Assembly: GCF_027706145.1 (NCBI RefSeq)
Contig: NZ_JAQFWW010000002.1
Coordinates: 372,001 to 436,000 of the forward strand
Length of the DNA: 64,000 nucleotides
Origin: Bacillus changyiensis
GTDB lineage: Bacteria; Bacillota; Bacilli; Bacillales; Bacillaceae
Reading direction: 5' to 3'
The position numbers were made by a program, and so were the translations under genes. Positions 28,120 to 36,581 of this stretch are shown here, piece by piece (within the stretch, counting starts at the first letter, position 1; every line of letters starts with the position of its first letter). The notes below the pieces were generated by a model. The model made no database searches. It was given only the letters and a program-made list of their open reading frames with translations, and was not told the DNA's origin.

Positions 28120-28410
28120 TGATAAAAACATTCCTAAGTTGGAAATATGCACTATAGTAAAACCGGAACAAATTCCCCTAAAAAAATTCACGTCAGAACT
28201 AGCAGAAAATCAGTTTTCAGTGGTAACCAGTTATACAAAGATTTAAGTCGTGATGGATCTAATTTAAATAGCAAATAATCCCCAGATGGTTGTTTCAAAA
28301 ATCATAACTTTGACTACTTATAATGGCTGATATCCATATATATATTTAATCTAATTGAATCCATCATCAACTTCTTGACAAAATGAGCTTCCAGTACGAA
28401 CTCTTTTAAA

Positions 28411-28447
28411 TAAAACAAGACCTTGGCAAAATACCAAGATCTTTTCC
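28411..28447 (-). terminator. Terminator of flagellin copy 5
   Basis: Minus strand AAGATCTTGGTATTTTGCC...GGTCTTG hairpin, then TTTTATTT. Confidence 0.88.
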
Positions 28448-28455
28448 AGTATTGA

Positions 28456-29289
28456 TTAACGCAATAATTGAAGAACGCTTTGCGGTTGTTGGTTTGCTTG
28501 TGCAAGCATTGCTTGAGATGCTTGAGAAAGAATGTTGTTCTTTGTGAACTCACTCATTTCTTTCGCCATGTCAACGTCACGGATACGAGACTCAGCTGCT
28601 GTTAAGTTCTCAGATGCTGCACCAAGGTTGTTGATTGTGTGTTCAAGACGGTTTTGTACCGCACCAAGGTTTGCACGTTGAGTAGATACAGTTGTAATCG
28701 CAGTATCAATAGCGGCAACGTAAGTGTCAAAGTTTGCTGGTGTTGCTGTCAAAGTTGTTACATCGATGGTTGCAGCATCAACTCCAAGAGCAGTAGCACC
28801 CATATTACCAATCGTAACATTCAGTTGTTGGGTCGCGTTTGCACCAATTTGGAAGGTGAAACTTGGAACAGAAGCATTCAACAACTTTTTACCGTTGAAT
28901 TCAGTACGCGTTGAAATTCCGTCAATCTCTTGGATTAATGCATCCATCTCTGCATCGATTGCAGTCAGATCTTCAGCTTGTTGTGTTCCAACGTTTCCTG
29001 CTTGAACAGTTAGTTCACGCATACGTTGAAGGATCGCATGTGTTTCAGTCAATGCACCTTCAGCTGTTTGAATTAAAGAGATACCATCTTGAGAGTTTTT
29101 AGAAGCCATTTCTAAACCTCTAATTTGTCCTCTCATTTTTTCAGAGATCGCTAGACCTGCTGCATCATCTCCAGCACGGTTAATGCGTAAACCTGAAGAC
29201 AATTTCTCCATGTTCTTTTGGCTTGCACTGCTGTTTGAAGACAAACGGTTCAGTGTGTTAAGCGCTGCGATATTGTGGTTAATTCTCAT
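28456..29289 (-). CDS. hag: Flagellin, array copy 5 (subtype A)
   Basis: 277 residues. Differs from copy 4 in only a few positions (for example ANFDTY versus ANFNTY, SNSSASQKNM versus SNNAASQKSM, MSEFTKNN versus MSQFTKNN). The 3' coding DNA resembles copy 1 more than copy 4. Start ATG at 29289; the extension to 29343 is leader. Own SigD promoter (with GAAA -35), CsrA hairpin and terminator. Confidence 0.97.
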   Translation of the reverse strand: MRINHNIAALNTLNRLSSNSSASQKNMEKLSSGLRINRAGDDAAGLAISEKMRGQIRGLEMASKNSQDGISLIQTAEGALTETHAILQRMRELTVQAGNVGTQQAEDLTAIDAEMDALIQEIDGISTRTEFNGKKLLNASVPSFTFQIGANATQQLNVTIGNMGATALGVDAATIDVTTLTATPANFDTYVAAIDTAITTVSTQRANLGAVQNRLEHTINNLGAASENLTAAESRIRDVDMAKEMSEFTKNNILSQASQAMLAQANQQPQSVLQLLR

Positions 29290-29315
29290 TTGTATTTCCT
29301 CCTTGAAATATGTTT

Positions 29316-29329
29316 GCACGTCCATGTGC
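29316..29329 (-). promoter_or_regulatory. CsrA site BS1 hairpin, copy 5 leader
   Basis: RNA GCAC-AUGGAC-GUGC, 13 nt or so upstream of AAGGAGG. Confidence 0.82.
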
Positions 29330-29379
29330 ATATTTTGTAACATTTAGGTCGGCTACGCTTCCTGCCTGCTACACTTTTT

Positions 29380-29406
29380 ATATCGGAGGTGAAAACAACC
29401 TTTTTC
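29380..29406 (-). promoter_or_regulatory. SigD promoter of flagellin copy 5
   Basis: GAAA (29403-29406), 16 nt, CCGATAT (29380-29386). The only promoter of the array with a -35 off consensus. Confidence 0.85.
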
Positions 29407-29788
29407 ATGATAAAAACCTTCCTGCATTGGAAGGAGTTGTTTGACCAAAAACCAGTCAAAACTGGCTATCAGCTTTACAGGCGAGGACAGTAATCAATTA
29501 ATTAAAAGGACTTGCTTCATAGATTCACATTAAAAATGAAGGATAGTAGCTGCCAATATCCAAAATTCATTATAATGGTTGCCTGCACAAACTCATGTAA
29601 ATAAAACAAGACTAATTCAACATTTAGATAACAATAAATTACCACCAGCTGTCTAAAAAATTCTTTATAAACTGCATCAGAAGTTATCGCGATACCCCAA
29701 CGAGCTCAGAGGAGACTCGGGAACGCTCGCGAAAAGCAAGTAAATTCCCCTATTTTTATAAATGCACACTACTTTCAGGACAACGCCT
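29407..29788. other. Gene-free spacer inside the flagellin array
   Basis: 382 nt with no ORF or promoter. The 15-mer TAAATAAAACAAGAC at 29598-29612 also occurs at 28407-28421, where it begins the copy 5 terminator; here the terminator stem has decayed. This may be the scar of a lost or rearranged flagellin unit. A short GC-richer block at about 29688-29750 is unlike its surroundings. Confidence 0.5.
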
Positions 29789-29823
29789 AAAAAAAGACCT
29801 TGGCAAAATACCAAGATCTTTTC
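29789..29823 (-). terminator. Terminator of the hag7-hag6 unit
   Basis: Minus strand AAGATCTTGGTATTTTGCCAAGGTCTTTTTTT hairpin class, after the copy 6 stop. There is no such hairpin between copies 7 and 6. Confidence 0.9.
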
Positions 29824-29833
29824 CTAATTTCTA

Positions 29834-30682
29834 TTAACGCAATAGTTGAAGAACACTTTGCGGTTGTTGGTTTGCTTGCGCAAGCATCGCTTGAGACGCT
29901 TGAGAAAGAATGTTGTTCTTTGTGAACTCACTCATTTCTTTCGCCATGTCTACATCACGAATACGAGATTCTGCTGCTGTTAAGTTTTCAGATGCTGCAC
30001 CAAGGTTGTTGATTGTGTGTTCAAGACGGTTTTGCACTGCACCAAGGCTAGCACGCTGTTTAGAAACACTGTTGATCGCTGCATCAATACCTTTTAGTTG
30101 GTCATCAAAAGAAGTAGTAGCAAATTTTGTGACGTCTAGATCATTCACTTTTACCGTTGCACTTCCTAAAGCTGTTGATGCCATGCTATCAATATTAACT
30201 TTTAATTGTTGTCCAGCATTTGCACCAATTTGAAGAACAAGATCTTCTGTTCCAGATGCAAAGCTACCATTTAACAATTTTTTACCGTTGAATTCAGTCC
30301 GGGTTGAAATGCCGTCAACTTCAGATTTAAGCGCATCCATTTCTGCTTTGATTGCTTCAAGATCTTCAGTTTGTTGGGTACCTGTGTTTCCAGCTTGAAC
30401 AGTTAGTTCACGCATACGTTGCAAAATTGCATGTGTTTCAGTTAATGCACCTTCTGCTGTTTGGATTAAAGAGATACCGTCTTGAGAGTTTTTAGATGCC
30501 ATTTCTAGACCTCTAATTTGGCCTCTCATTTTTTCAGAGATCGCTAGACCTGCTGCATCATCTCCAGCACGGTTGATACGTAAACCTGAAGAAAGTTTTT
30601 CCATGTTCTTTTGGCTGGCACCATTATTTGAACCTAAGCGGTTCAGTGTGTTAAGCGCTGCGATATTGTGGTTAATTCTCAT
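29834..30682 (-). CDS. hag: Flagellin, array copy 6 (subtype C, no own promoter seen)
   Basis: 282 residues, intact. Subtype C: RLGSNNGASQ in the first helix and VSKQRASLGAVQ in the C-terminal helix, both shared only with copy 7; variable region NGSFASGTEDLVLQIGANAGQQLKV. The 104-nt gap to copy 7 has no SigD -10 element, no GCAC...GUGC hairpin and no terminator. It does have AAGGAGG before the ATG. The gene is thus likely the second cistron of a hag7-hag6 message, with only the SD-type CsrA site. Confidence 0.96.
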   Translation of the reverse strand: MRINHNIAALNTLNRLGSNNGASQKNMEKLSSGLRINRAGDDAAGLAISEKMRGQIRGLEMASKNSQDGISLIQTAEGALTETHAILQRMRELTVQAGNTGTQQTEDLEAIKAEMDALKSEVDGISTRTEFNGKKLLNGSFASGTEDLVLQIGANAGQQLKVNIDSMASTALGSATVKVNDLDVTKFATTSFDDQLKGIDAAINSVSKQRASLGAVQNRLEHTINNLGAASENLTAAESRIRDVDMAKEMSEFTKNNILSQASQAMLAQANQQPQSVLQLLR

Positions 30683-30786
30683 CCTGAATTTCCTCCTTGA
30701 TAGGTCTTATATATAACTAAGTTCAATATATATTTAAGTAAAAATACACTTTGTTAACTATAGTGCCGCAAAAAAGTAAGCATTAA

Positions 30787-31629
30787 TTAACGCAATAATT
30801 GAAGAACACTTTGCGGTTGTTGGTTTGCTTGTGCAAGCATTGCTTGAGACGCTTGAGAAAGAATGTTGTTCTTTGTGAACTCGCTCATTTCTTTCGCCAT
30901 GTCTACATCACGGATACGAGACTCAGCTGCTGTTAAGTTTTCAGATGCTGCACCAAGATTGTTGATTGTATGTTCAAGACGGTTTTGTACCGCTCCTAGG
31001 CTAGCACGTTGTTTCGAAACAGTGTTGATCGCTTCATCAATACCTTTTAGTTGGTTATCAAATGTATTAGTCGTAAAATCTGCTGCGTTAAGGTCACTAA
31101 CTTTTACAGTTGTACCTAATGATCCTGCCGCCATGCTATCAATATTAACTGTTAACTGTTGACCAGCATTCGCACCAATTTGGAATGTAAATCCTCCTGC
31201 TGTTGCTACAGTGCCATCCAACAGTTTTTTACCGTTGAATTCAGTCCGGGTTGAAATGCCATTCACTTCGTCGATCAACGCAGTTATTTCAGATTGGATT
31301 GCAGTACGATCTTCAGTTTGTTGCGTTCCTGTATTTCCCGCTTGGACCATAAGTTCACGCATACGTTGAAGAATCGCATGTGTTTCAGTTAATGCACCTT
31401 CAGCTGTTTGAATTAAAGAGATACCATCTTGAGAGTTTTTAGATGCCATTTCTAAACCTCTGATTTGGCCTCTCATTTTTTCTGAGATCGCTAGACCTGC
31501 TGCATCATCTCCAGCACGGTTGATACGTAAACCTGAAGACAATTTCTCCATGTTCTTTTGGCTGGCACCATTATTTGAACCTAAACGGTTCAGTGTGTTA
31601 AGCGCTGCAATATTGTGGTTAATTCTCAT
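30787..31629 (-). CDS. hag: Flagellin, array copy 7 (subtype C, csrA-proximal)
   Basis: 280 residues. Subtype C ends (RLGSNNGASQ; VSKQRASL), MVQAGN as in copy 1, and a distinctive variable part (DGTVATAGGFTFQIGANAGQQLTVNI; EDRTAIQSEITALIDEVNG). Start ATG at 31629 with AAGGAGG; the extension to 31692 is leader. It sits in the position of the single hag of B. subtilis, next to csrA, and by context may be the ancestral locus. Promoter and CsrA hairpin are present; no terminator follows. Confidence 0.97.
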   Translation of the reverse strand: MRINHNIAALNTLNRLGSNNGASQKNMEKLSSGLRINRAGDDAAGLAISEKMRGQIRGLEMASKNSQDGISLIQTAEGALTETHAILQRMRELMVQAGNTGTQQTEDRTAIQSEITALIDEVNGISTRTEFNGKKLLDGTVATAGGFTFQIGANAGQQLTVNIDSMAAGSLGTTVKVSDLNAADFTTNTFDNQLKGIDEAINTVSKQRASLGAVQNRLEHTINNLGAASENLTAAESRIRDVDMAKEMSEFTKNNILSQASQAMLAQANQQPQSVLQLLR

Positions 31630-31666
31630 TTTCATTTCCTCCTTGAAAGGTAAATGTGTTCTAATT

Positions 31667-31680
31667 GCACTTCCATGTGC
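31667..31680 (-). promoter_or_regulatory. CsrA site BS1 hairpin, copy 7 leader
   Basis: RNA GCAC-AUGGAA-GUGC with GGA in the loop. The distance to the SD is longer than in the other leaders (about 25 nt). Confidence 0.78.
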
Positions 31681-31725
31681 AGTTTGTAGCATTCAGTGAG
31701 CTCTTTCTGACTGTTACATATTTCT

Positions 31726-31752
31726 ATATCGGAGCGAAGAAGGAAATGTTTA
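31726..31752 (-). promoter_or_regulatory. SigD promoter of flagellin copy 7
   Basis: TAAA (31749-31752), 16 nt, CCGATAT (31726-31732), minus strand. The stretch 31753-31904 upstream holds nothing else recognisable. Confidence 0.92.
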
Positions 31753-31904
31753 GAATAAAAATAGAAAAACTTCTCTTTTTTTGTTAAATTATTGTTCTGT
31801 GTGAAACGAGGCTTTACTAAGAACTGATAAATATTCAAAAACCTGCTCTTTAAGTACCTTTATTTGTCTGGCAACCACATAAACATTCAATACTACTCCA
31901 AATT

Positions 31905-31954
31905 AAAAAAGCCGGCAAATTGGTCCTTTAAAAAAGACCAAACTGCCAGCTTTA
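31905..31954 (-). terminator. Terminator of the flgM-csrA operon
   Basis: Long hairpin, minus strand AGCTGGCAGTTTGGTC... pairing with GGACCAATTTGCCGGCT, followed by TTTTTT; it insulates csrA from the flagellin array. Confidence 0.9.
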
Positions 31955-31987
31955 TAATCGAAAAAAGAATTAAATATCAGCTCTGTA

Positions 31988-32218
31988 TTATTCCTCACCT
32001 TTTTGTAAAGATAACTTCGTTAAGAGATCACTTGAAAAAGATGCGGCCCGGTTGTTTTCTTCTTGAATGGCCAAATAAATTTCTTTGCGATGAATATCAA
32101 TTCGCTTCGGAGCATCAATACCGATTTTCACCTGATCTCCTTCAACAGCGATGATTTTGACTTCAATATCGTCACCAATTTTAATCGCTTCATTAAGCTT
32201 GCGAGATAAGACTAGCAT
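31988..32218 (-). CDS. csrA: Translational repressor CsrA
   Basis: 76 residues. Complete CsrA fold signature [20 protein letters not shown]...[16 protein letters not shown]. In B. subtilis CsrA binds two GGA sites in the hag leader, blocking the RBS; FliW sequesters CsrA when flagellin is secreted. Its ATG lies inside the last codons of fliW (7-nt overlap), whose C-terminus is encoded by the csrA RBS (GGAGGGGGAGC). Six candidate BS1 hairpins in the adjacent array give it several targets instead of one. Confidence 0.98.
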   Translation of the reverse strand: MLVLSRKLNEAIKIGDDIEVKIIAVEGDQVKIGIDAPKRIDIHRKEIYLAIQEENNRAASFSSDLLTKLSLQKGEE

Positions 32219-32643
32219 GCTCCCCCTCCTATCGCATGTTTCGTTTGATATGGAGAGTTTGGTAAAATCACTTGTTTAGCTAGCATTTGTTTACGGTTGA
32301 CAATGATTGGCGCCATTAAATTTGCAGTTGTTTTTTCAAATGGATCTTCAATTGTTAAAATCGTCATCACTTCTACATCTTCAGAAGCTTCAATGTTGAG
32401 AGACTCAACTGTCGCTTCATCAAGATCAAAGGCATAATCTTTAAAAAAGACAAACGGACTTGTCACGATAAAAGCGAGCTCTTCCATCTCAGTCGATTGG
32501 AGAACAAGAAATGGCGAATCTTCTGACAGCGGCAAAATGACAAACTTTTTTTCATCTTTAAATCCAGGCAGTCCACTTTCAAAGACAATAATTTGGTTTT
32601 CATTAATATTCGTTTCTCCATGATACTTCGTTTTAATGATCAT
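32212..32643 (-). CDS. fliW: Flagellar assembly factor FliW
   Basis: 143 residues. FliW family ([40 protein letters not shown]). FliW binds either flagellin or CsrA, coupling flagellin secretion to its translation. It is cotranscribed with and overlaps csrA; 16 nt follow yviE. The C-terminal GGGAC is a by-product of the csrA Shine-Dalgarno. Confidence 0.97.
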   Translation of the reverse strand: MIIKTKYHGETNINENQIIVFESGLPGFKDEKKFVILPLSEDSPFLVLQSTEMEELAFIVTSPFVFFKDYAFDLDEATVESLNIEASEDVEVMTILTIEDPFEKTTANLMAPIIVNRKQMLAKQVILPNSPYQTKHAIGGGAC

Positions 32644-32659
32644 TATTCACGATCCTTTA

Positions 32660-33229
32660 CTATTGTTTTGGCTTTGGATATTCCACATCTATTTTTAACT
32701 CGGGATATTGAAGCATGTCAACTTTCACACTACCTGGCGTATAGTCGACTACTGGTTTATTCGGTGTAAATTTAATCACCGGTTTATGTGGTGTCGCCTT
32801 AATATCTACTTCTGATGGTGTATACTCAATTTTCACCCTTGAAAAAGTAGGTGAAGAATGAATACCAATTTGAACAGGCTCTGGTTCACTGTTTCTTCTC
32901 GCTTGTTCTGCAATCGGTTCGCCACCATTTTCAATTCTCATTAATTCGTCACCTTCTTCGGCAGTGCGCGCGATTCCGTCAATACAATCTTGCTGACCTT
33001 GTTGGGCAGCTTCTTCAATTCTTTTAAAAATATGCTTCCTATCTAAGTCTTCCCAGGCTTTTGTCTGATCAATCGTCAGTTTTGAAGGTTTAACAGATAT
33101 GTCCAGTTCAGCATGAGGCTGCTCAATTTCCATATCAGCATGAGGCTGTTCCATCTCTAGTTTTGCCGGAGTAGTTGTTAAACCAATTCGTGCCGGTACG
33201 CTTTCCATTATCAGCCTTGGCAGCTGCAT
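32660..33229 (-). CDS. yviE: YviE (DUF6470 family)
   Basis: 189 residues, function unknown. Unusual composition with repeated beta-strand phrases in which polar and P residues alternate (EQPHADMEIEQPHAELDI; TPHKPVIKFTPNKPVVDYTPGSVKVD). Conserved between flgL and fliW in Bacilli. The start MQLPRLIMES at 33229 follows GGAGGT; the 11-residue extension to 33262 overlaps the RBS. Confidence 0.88.
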   Translation of the reverse strand: MQLPRLIMESVPARIGLTTTPAKLEMEQPHADMEIEQPHAELDISVKPSKLTIDQTKAWEDLDRKHIFKRIEEAAQQGQQDCIDGIARTAEEGDELMRIENGGEPIAEQARRNSEPEPVQIGIHSSPTFSRVKIEYTPSEVDIKATPHKPVIKFTPNKPVVDYTPGSVKVDMLQYPELKIDVEYPKPKQ

Positions 33230-33280
33230 TTTGGTTACCTCCTTTTGTTGAAAAAAAAGCAACTCACGAAAGAGTCGCTT

Positions 33281-34189
33281 TTATCTTAAAAAGTCAATTA
33301 ATGTTGGCTGAACAATTTTTGCATTGACAGAAAGTGATGCTCTGTGAACACTTTGCTGTGTTACAAAGTCTGAAATCACTTTTTCAAGCTCAACATCTTC
33401 ATTATCTGATAACACTTTTGTCGCTGTCTCTTCCTGCACATTTAACCGAGTATTGATTAATTCAAGGCGATTATAGCGTGCACCGACATCTGAGCGCTCT
33501 GCACTCATCGTGTTCGTGAACTGATCAATATCAGATAAAATGGTGGTCATTCCGCCCAAAGACCCTGATTTCAAAGCTGTCTCTAAGGAATCAATCATTT
33601 CAAAAACATTTTGTCCATTTCCTAATTGACCGCCAAAAGCTGAAATTGGGTTTGAGTTCACTTTTAATGTTGCATTACTGGAAACATTGACATTTACATC
33701 AGATGTGCTTGTATAACTTTCAAAGTTATACGTATAAACACCACCGCTTTCTACAATTGGGGCAACATCCGAGTTTGTTCCGTTAAAAATATAACGCCCA
33801 TTTACTTGCGTATTAGCAATTTGAATCAGCTGTTCCTTCAGTTGGCCGACTTCAACTCCAATCGCCTGTAATTCCGCATCACCATTTGTGCTATTTTCAG
33901 CTTTAACAGCAAGTTCTCTGATTTTCCCCATGACATCGGTGGCTTCTGTAATGTTTGTCTCTGTATTTTCAAGCCAAGTAAAAGCTTGTGAAGCATTGCT
34001 TTGATATTGCTTTACTTGGGATAATTGTGTATTGTATTTCAAACTTTTCATCGCAACAATCGGATCGTCTGATGCTTTTGTAATCTTTTTGCCCGAAGCA
34101 ATCTGGGATTGAAGCTGATCCAATTTTCCATAGCTAGAACTGATATAACGCAAAGAGTTTTTTGCGATCATCCCTTGGGTTATCCGCAT
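33281..34189 (-). CDS. flgL: Hook-filament junction protein FlgL (HAP3)
   Basis: 302 residues, with flagellin-like N-terminus ([36 protein letters not shown]) and C-terminal helix ([30 protein letters not shown]). It joins hook to filament. It lies 10 nt after flgK in the SigD-controlled flgM operon. All seven flagellins must assemble onto this adaptor, consistent with their conserved D0/D1 ends. Confidence 0.97.
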   Translation of the reverse strand: MRITQGMIAKNSLRYISSSYGKLDQLQSQIASGKKITKASDDPIVAMKSLKYNTQLSQVKQYQSNASQAFTWLENTETNITEATDVMGKIRELAVKAENSTNGDAELQAIGVEVGQLKEQLIQIANTQVNGRYIFNGTNSDVAPIVESGGVYTYNFESYTSTSDVNVNVSSNATLKVNSNPISAFGGQLGNGQNVFEMIDSLETALKSGSLGGMTTILSDIDQFTNTMSAERSDVGARYNRLELINTRLNVQEETATKVLSDNEDVELEKVISDFVTQQSVHRASLSVNAKIVQPTLIDFLR

Positions 34190-34199
34190 TAAGCCTTAC

Positions 34200-35720
34200 C
34201 TACCTTCCCACGACACCCATGCCGTTGATAATTTTATCAAGGATTTCATCCTGTAGCGTGATCATCCGTGCCGCTGCATTATAAGCATGCTGAAATTGAA
34301 TCATGTTTGCCATTTCTTCATCAAGAGAAACAGCACTCGTTGACTGGCGGTTCAATTCAGCTGAATTGAGAAGTGTTTCTGTATTTTTCGCCATACGGTT
34401 CATTTCCTGAGCTTGAACACCCATCTCTCCGACAATACCAGCGTAATAATCCATAACACTAGCCGTTTTTCCTCCAATTGTCATTTTGCTTGTGAAAACA
34501 GCCGCCAAATTGGTTGCATTTGAGTTATCACTTGTTTCACCATTGAGTGAAGCAGCGATATTTCCCCCTTTAGAACTGAGGATATCATCGGCCACTTTGA
34601 TCTTAGCTGCAGCTCCTTTTGTCGGTATGCCTCCACCGGCAAATTCAAAGAAAGCACCGCCCGGAGCACCTGTAGAAGTCACTCCATTTTGATGAACAGT
34701 ATTAAATGCGTCAGCAAAAGCAAGCGCTATTTCATCAAGGTTTGCAAGCATTTGTGGATATGTTCCTTTTTCATTACCACCAGACATGTATCCGAATGAT
34801 TCGACTAAACCCAACAAAGACCCTTTACTTGTAAACGCATCTGCAGCAACGTTGGTCGCCCCTAGTGATATGCTTGTAACAAGACCTGTCGTGCTATCAT
34901 AGTTCGCTTTGACATTTTCAGCTGTAAAAGTTGGACCGTCAAGAATTTTCCCAAGGGGCAAACCATTACTACCTAGAACTTCAACAGAAACAAGCCCTTC
35001 CGCAGTTGGAAGTGAATGACCACCTGTTTTCGTATAGCTGACTTTAATACTAACTTTTGAAGAGAGCTGATCAAGTAAAAGATCACGCTTATCATACAAA
35101 TCATTTGGCAGATAACCGTTTGGCTCAACCTTTGCAATTTGTTCGTTCAAACCATTCAATTGGGACAGCAATGAATTGATCGTCATAACATCCTGTTCAA
35201 GCTGATCACCTAAATTAGTTTTCACAATGCTCAATGACTCTGACAAATGATTAAACGTCTCAGCAACTGCCTGCCCTTTTTGCGCAACAACAGAACGAGC
35301 ACTTGACTCATTAGCATTGTTCGTCAATTCTTGAATAGAATTCCAAAATGAATTAAGCACACTGTTTAAACCGGTGTTATCTAGGTCATTCATAATGCCT
35401 TCCATTTGTGAGAAAGCATCGACTTTCGTGGTATAGTAACCCGCATTTGTGCCTTGCAATCGATATTGATAATCAAGAAAACTGTCTCTTACTCGTTCAA
35501 CTGAACCAACTTCAACACCTGTTCCCATTTGCCCTGCAAGTTCGACAGCATTCCTTGATACCGTTGGATAAGGGGATGTCGCTTTAAAACCAACACGTTG
35601 TCTTGTATACCCTTCAGTGTTGGCATTTGAAATGTTATTTGATGTAACACTTAAAGCAGCCTGTTGGGCGGACAGTCCTCTTTTGGCAATTTCCAATCCC
35701 ATAAAAGTTGGTATTGTCAT
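34200..35720 (-). CDS. flgK: Hook-filament junction protein FlgK (HAP1)
   Basis: 506 residues. Flagellar rod/hook N-terminal motif (LEIAKRGLSAQQAALSVTSNNISNANTEGYTRQRV), long central region and C-terminal motif (SLDEEMANMIQFQHAYNAAARMITLQDEILDKIINGMG). First junction protein of the filament. Preceded by flgN after about 17 nt. Confidence 0.97.
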   Translation of the reverse strand: MTIPTFMGLEIAKRGLSAQQAALSVTSNNISNANTEGYTRQRVGFKATSPYPTVSRNAVELAGQMGTGVEVGSVERVRDSFLDYQYRLQGTNAGYYTTKVDAFSQMEGIMNDLDNTGLNSVLNSFWNSIQELTNNANESSARSVVAQKGQAVAETFNHLSESLSIVKTNLGDQLEQDVMTINSLLSQLNGLNEQIAKVEPNGYLPNDLYDKRDLLLDQLSSKVSIKVSYTKTGGHSLPTAEGLVSVEVLGSNGLPLGKILDGPTFTAENVKANYDSTTGLVTSISLGATNVAADAFTSKGSLLGLVESFGYMSGGNEKGTYPQMLANLDEIALAFADAFNTVHQNGVTSTGAPGGAFFEFAGGGIPTKGAAAKIKVADDILSSKGGNIAASLNGETSDNSNATNLAAVFTSKMTIGGKTASVMDYYAGIVGEMGVQAQEMNRMAKNTETLLNSAELNRQSTSAVSLDEEMANMIQFQHAYNAAARMITLQDEILDKIINGMGVVGR

Positions 35721-35737
35721 AATTCTTTCCCTCCGTT

Positions 35738-36214
35738 CTAAGCCTTTGAATCGAAAAGAGAAAGCCGGCTGGAACCGCCCGTTTGGACTGGCTCTTGCGG
35801 TTTTCCATAATTCGTATTTCCTTCTTTCGGAAGAAGCATATCAAATGTCAGTGATATGAATTGCAGTGATTGAAAAGTCAGCTGCTTATTCAAAGCATTG
35901 ACATCTTTTAAACGGATCAGTAGCTGTGAAAGTTTAGTAAACAGCTGTTCTAACACCGGTTTTTCACTGTCTTCCGCTTCACTGATGCATTTGTTAATGG
36001 TAGCATCGGAGTGGCCAAGACATGCAGCTGTTGCTTCAATACGCAACCTTTCTGTCTCTTCAATCGCCTGAACATACTTTTGTTCTTTTGTCACAATCTC
36101 TGAAAGCTGCTTAATTTCATTGTTCTTCAGTGCTTCCGTTTTTTGTTCAGACAATGTTAACAGATGCTCATGTAATTTACAAAGACGTTCCAGCTCTCTA
36201 ATCACCTGTTTCAC
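35738..36214 (-). CDS. flgN: FlgN-type export chaperone (YvyG)
   Basis: 158 residues, helical, FlgN family (LERLCKLHEHLLTLSEQKTEALKNNEIKQL). FlgN binds FlgK and FlgL before export. It lies between flgM and flgK, as in B. subtilis where it is called yvyG. Confidence 0.92.
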   Translation of the reverse strand: MKQVIRELERLCKLHEHLLTLSEQKTEALKNNEIKQLSEIVTKEQKYVQAIEETERLRIEATAACLGHSDATINKCISEAEDSEKPVLEQLFTKLSQLLIRLKDVNALNKQLTFQSLQFISLTFDMLLPKEGNTNYGKPQEPVQTGGSSRLSLFDSKA

Positions 36215-36234
36215 TAATATGCCTCCTTCTTCCT

Positions 36235-36501
36235 TTATTGCTGTTTATAAAAATTAACCATTTTTTCAGCTATACTTGTACGATCTATTTTGTATGTGCC
36301 GTTTTCAATGGCTGCTTTTAACTGAGCAATTTTTTCTTGGCGTTCTCGCATTAAATCAGGACTTTTCAGCAGCTCTTTTGCTTTTGCAGAAATTTCAACT
36401 TTATCCTCCTGCTGAGCTGCTGATTGAGCTGGTGATGTTTGTTTTTCAAAAGATTTATGATAAGGATTAATTGATTGTGTTCCATATTGGTTAATCTTCA
36501 C
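36235..36501 (-). CDS. flgM: Anti-sigma-D factor FlgM
   Basis: 88 residues. Disordered N-terminal half and sigma-binding C-terminal half (VEISAKAKELLKSP..., RQEKIAQLKAAIENGTYKID). FlgM holds SigD until the hook-basal body is complete, so it controls all SigD promoters in this window, including six in the flagellin array. It is itself in a SigD-driven operon (feedback). Confidence 0.97.
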   Translation of the reverse strand: MKINQYGTQSINPYHKSFEKQTSPAQSAAQQEDKVEISAKAKELLKSPDLMRERQEKIAQLKAAIENGTYKIDRTSIAEKMVNFYKQQ

Positions 36502-36581
36502 TGGGATTCCTCTCGCTTTCCATCATAGTCATCTATGATCATACTCATTTTATCGTCTGAGCTGCAAGTTAGTTTAGGGAA

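Noticed and set aside
23833-31629. CRISPR or phase-variable invertible locus
   Set aside because: Repeats are whole genes in direct orientation; no short regular repeat-spacer pattern, no inverted repeats flanking a gene and no recombinase gene nearby.
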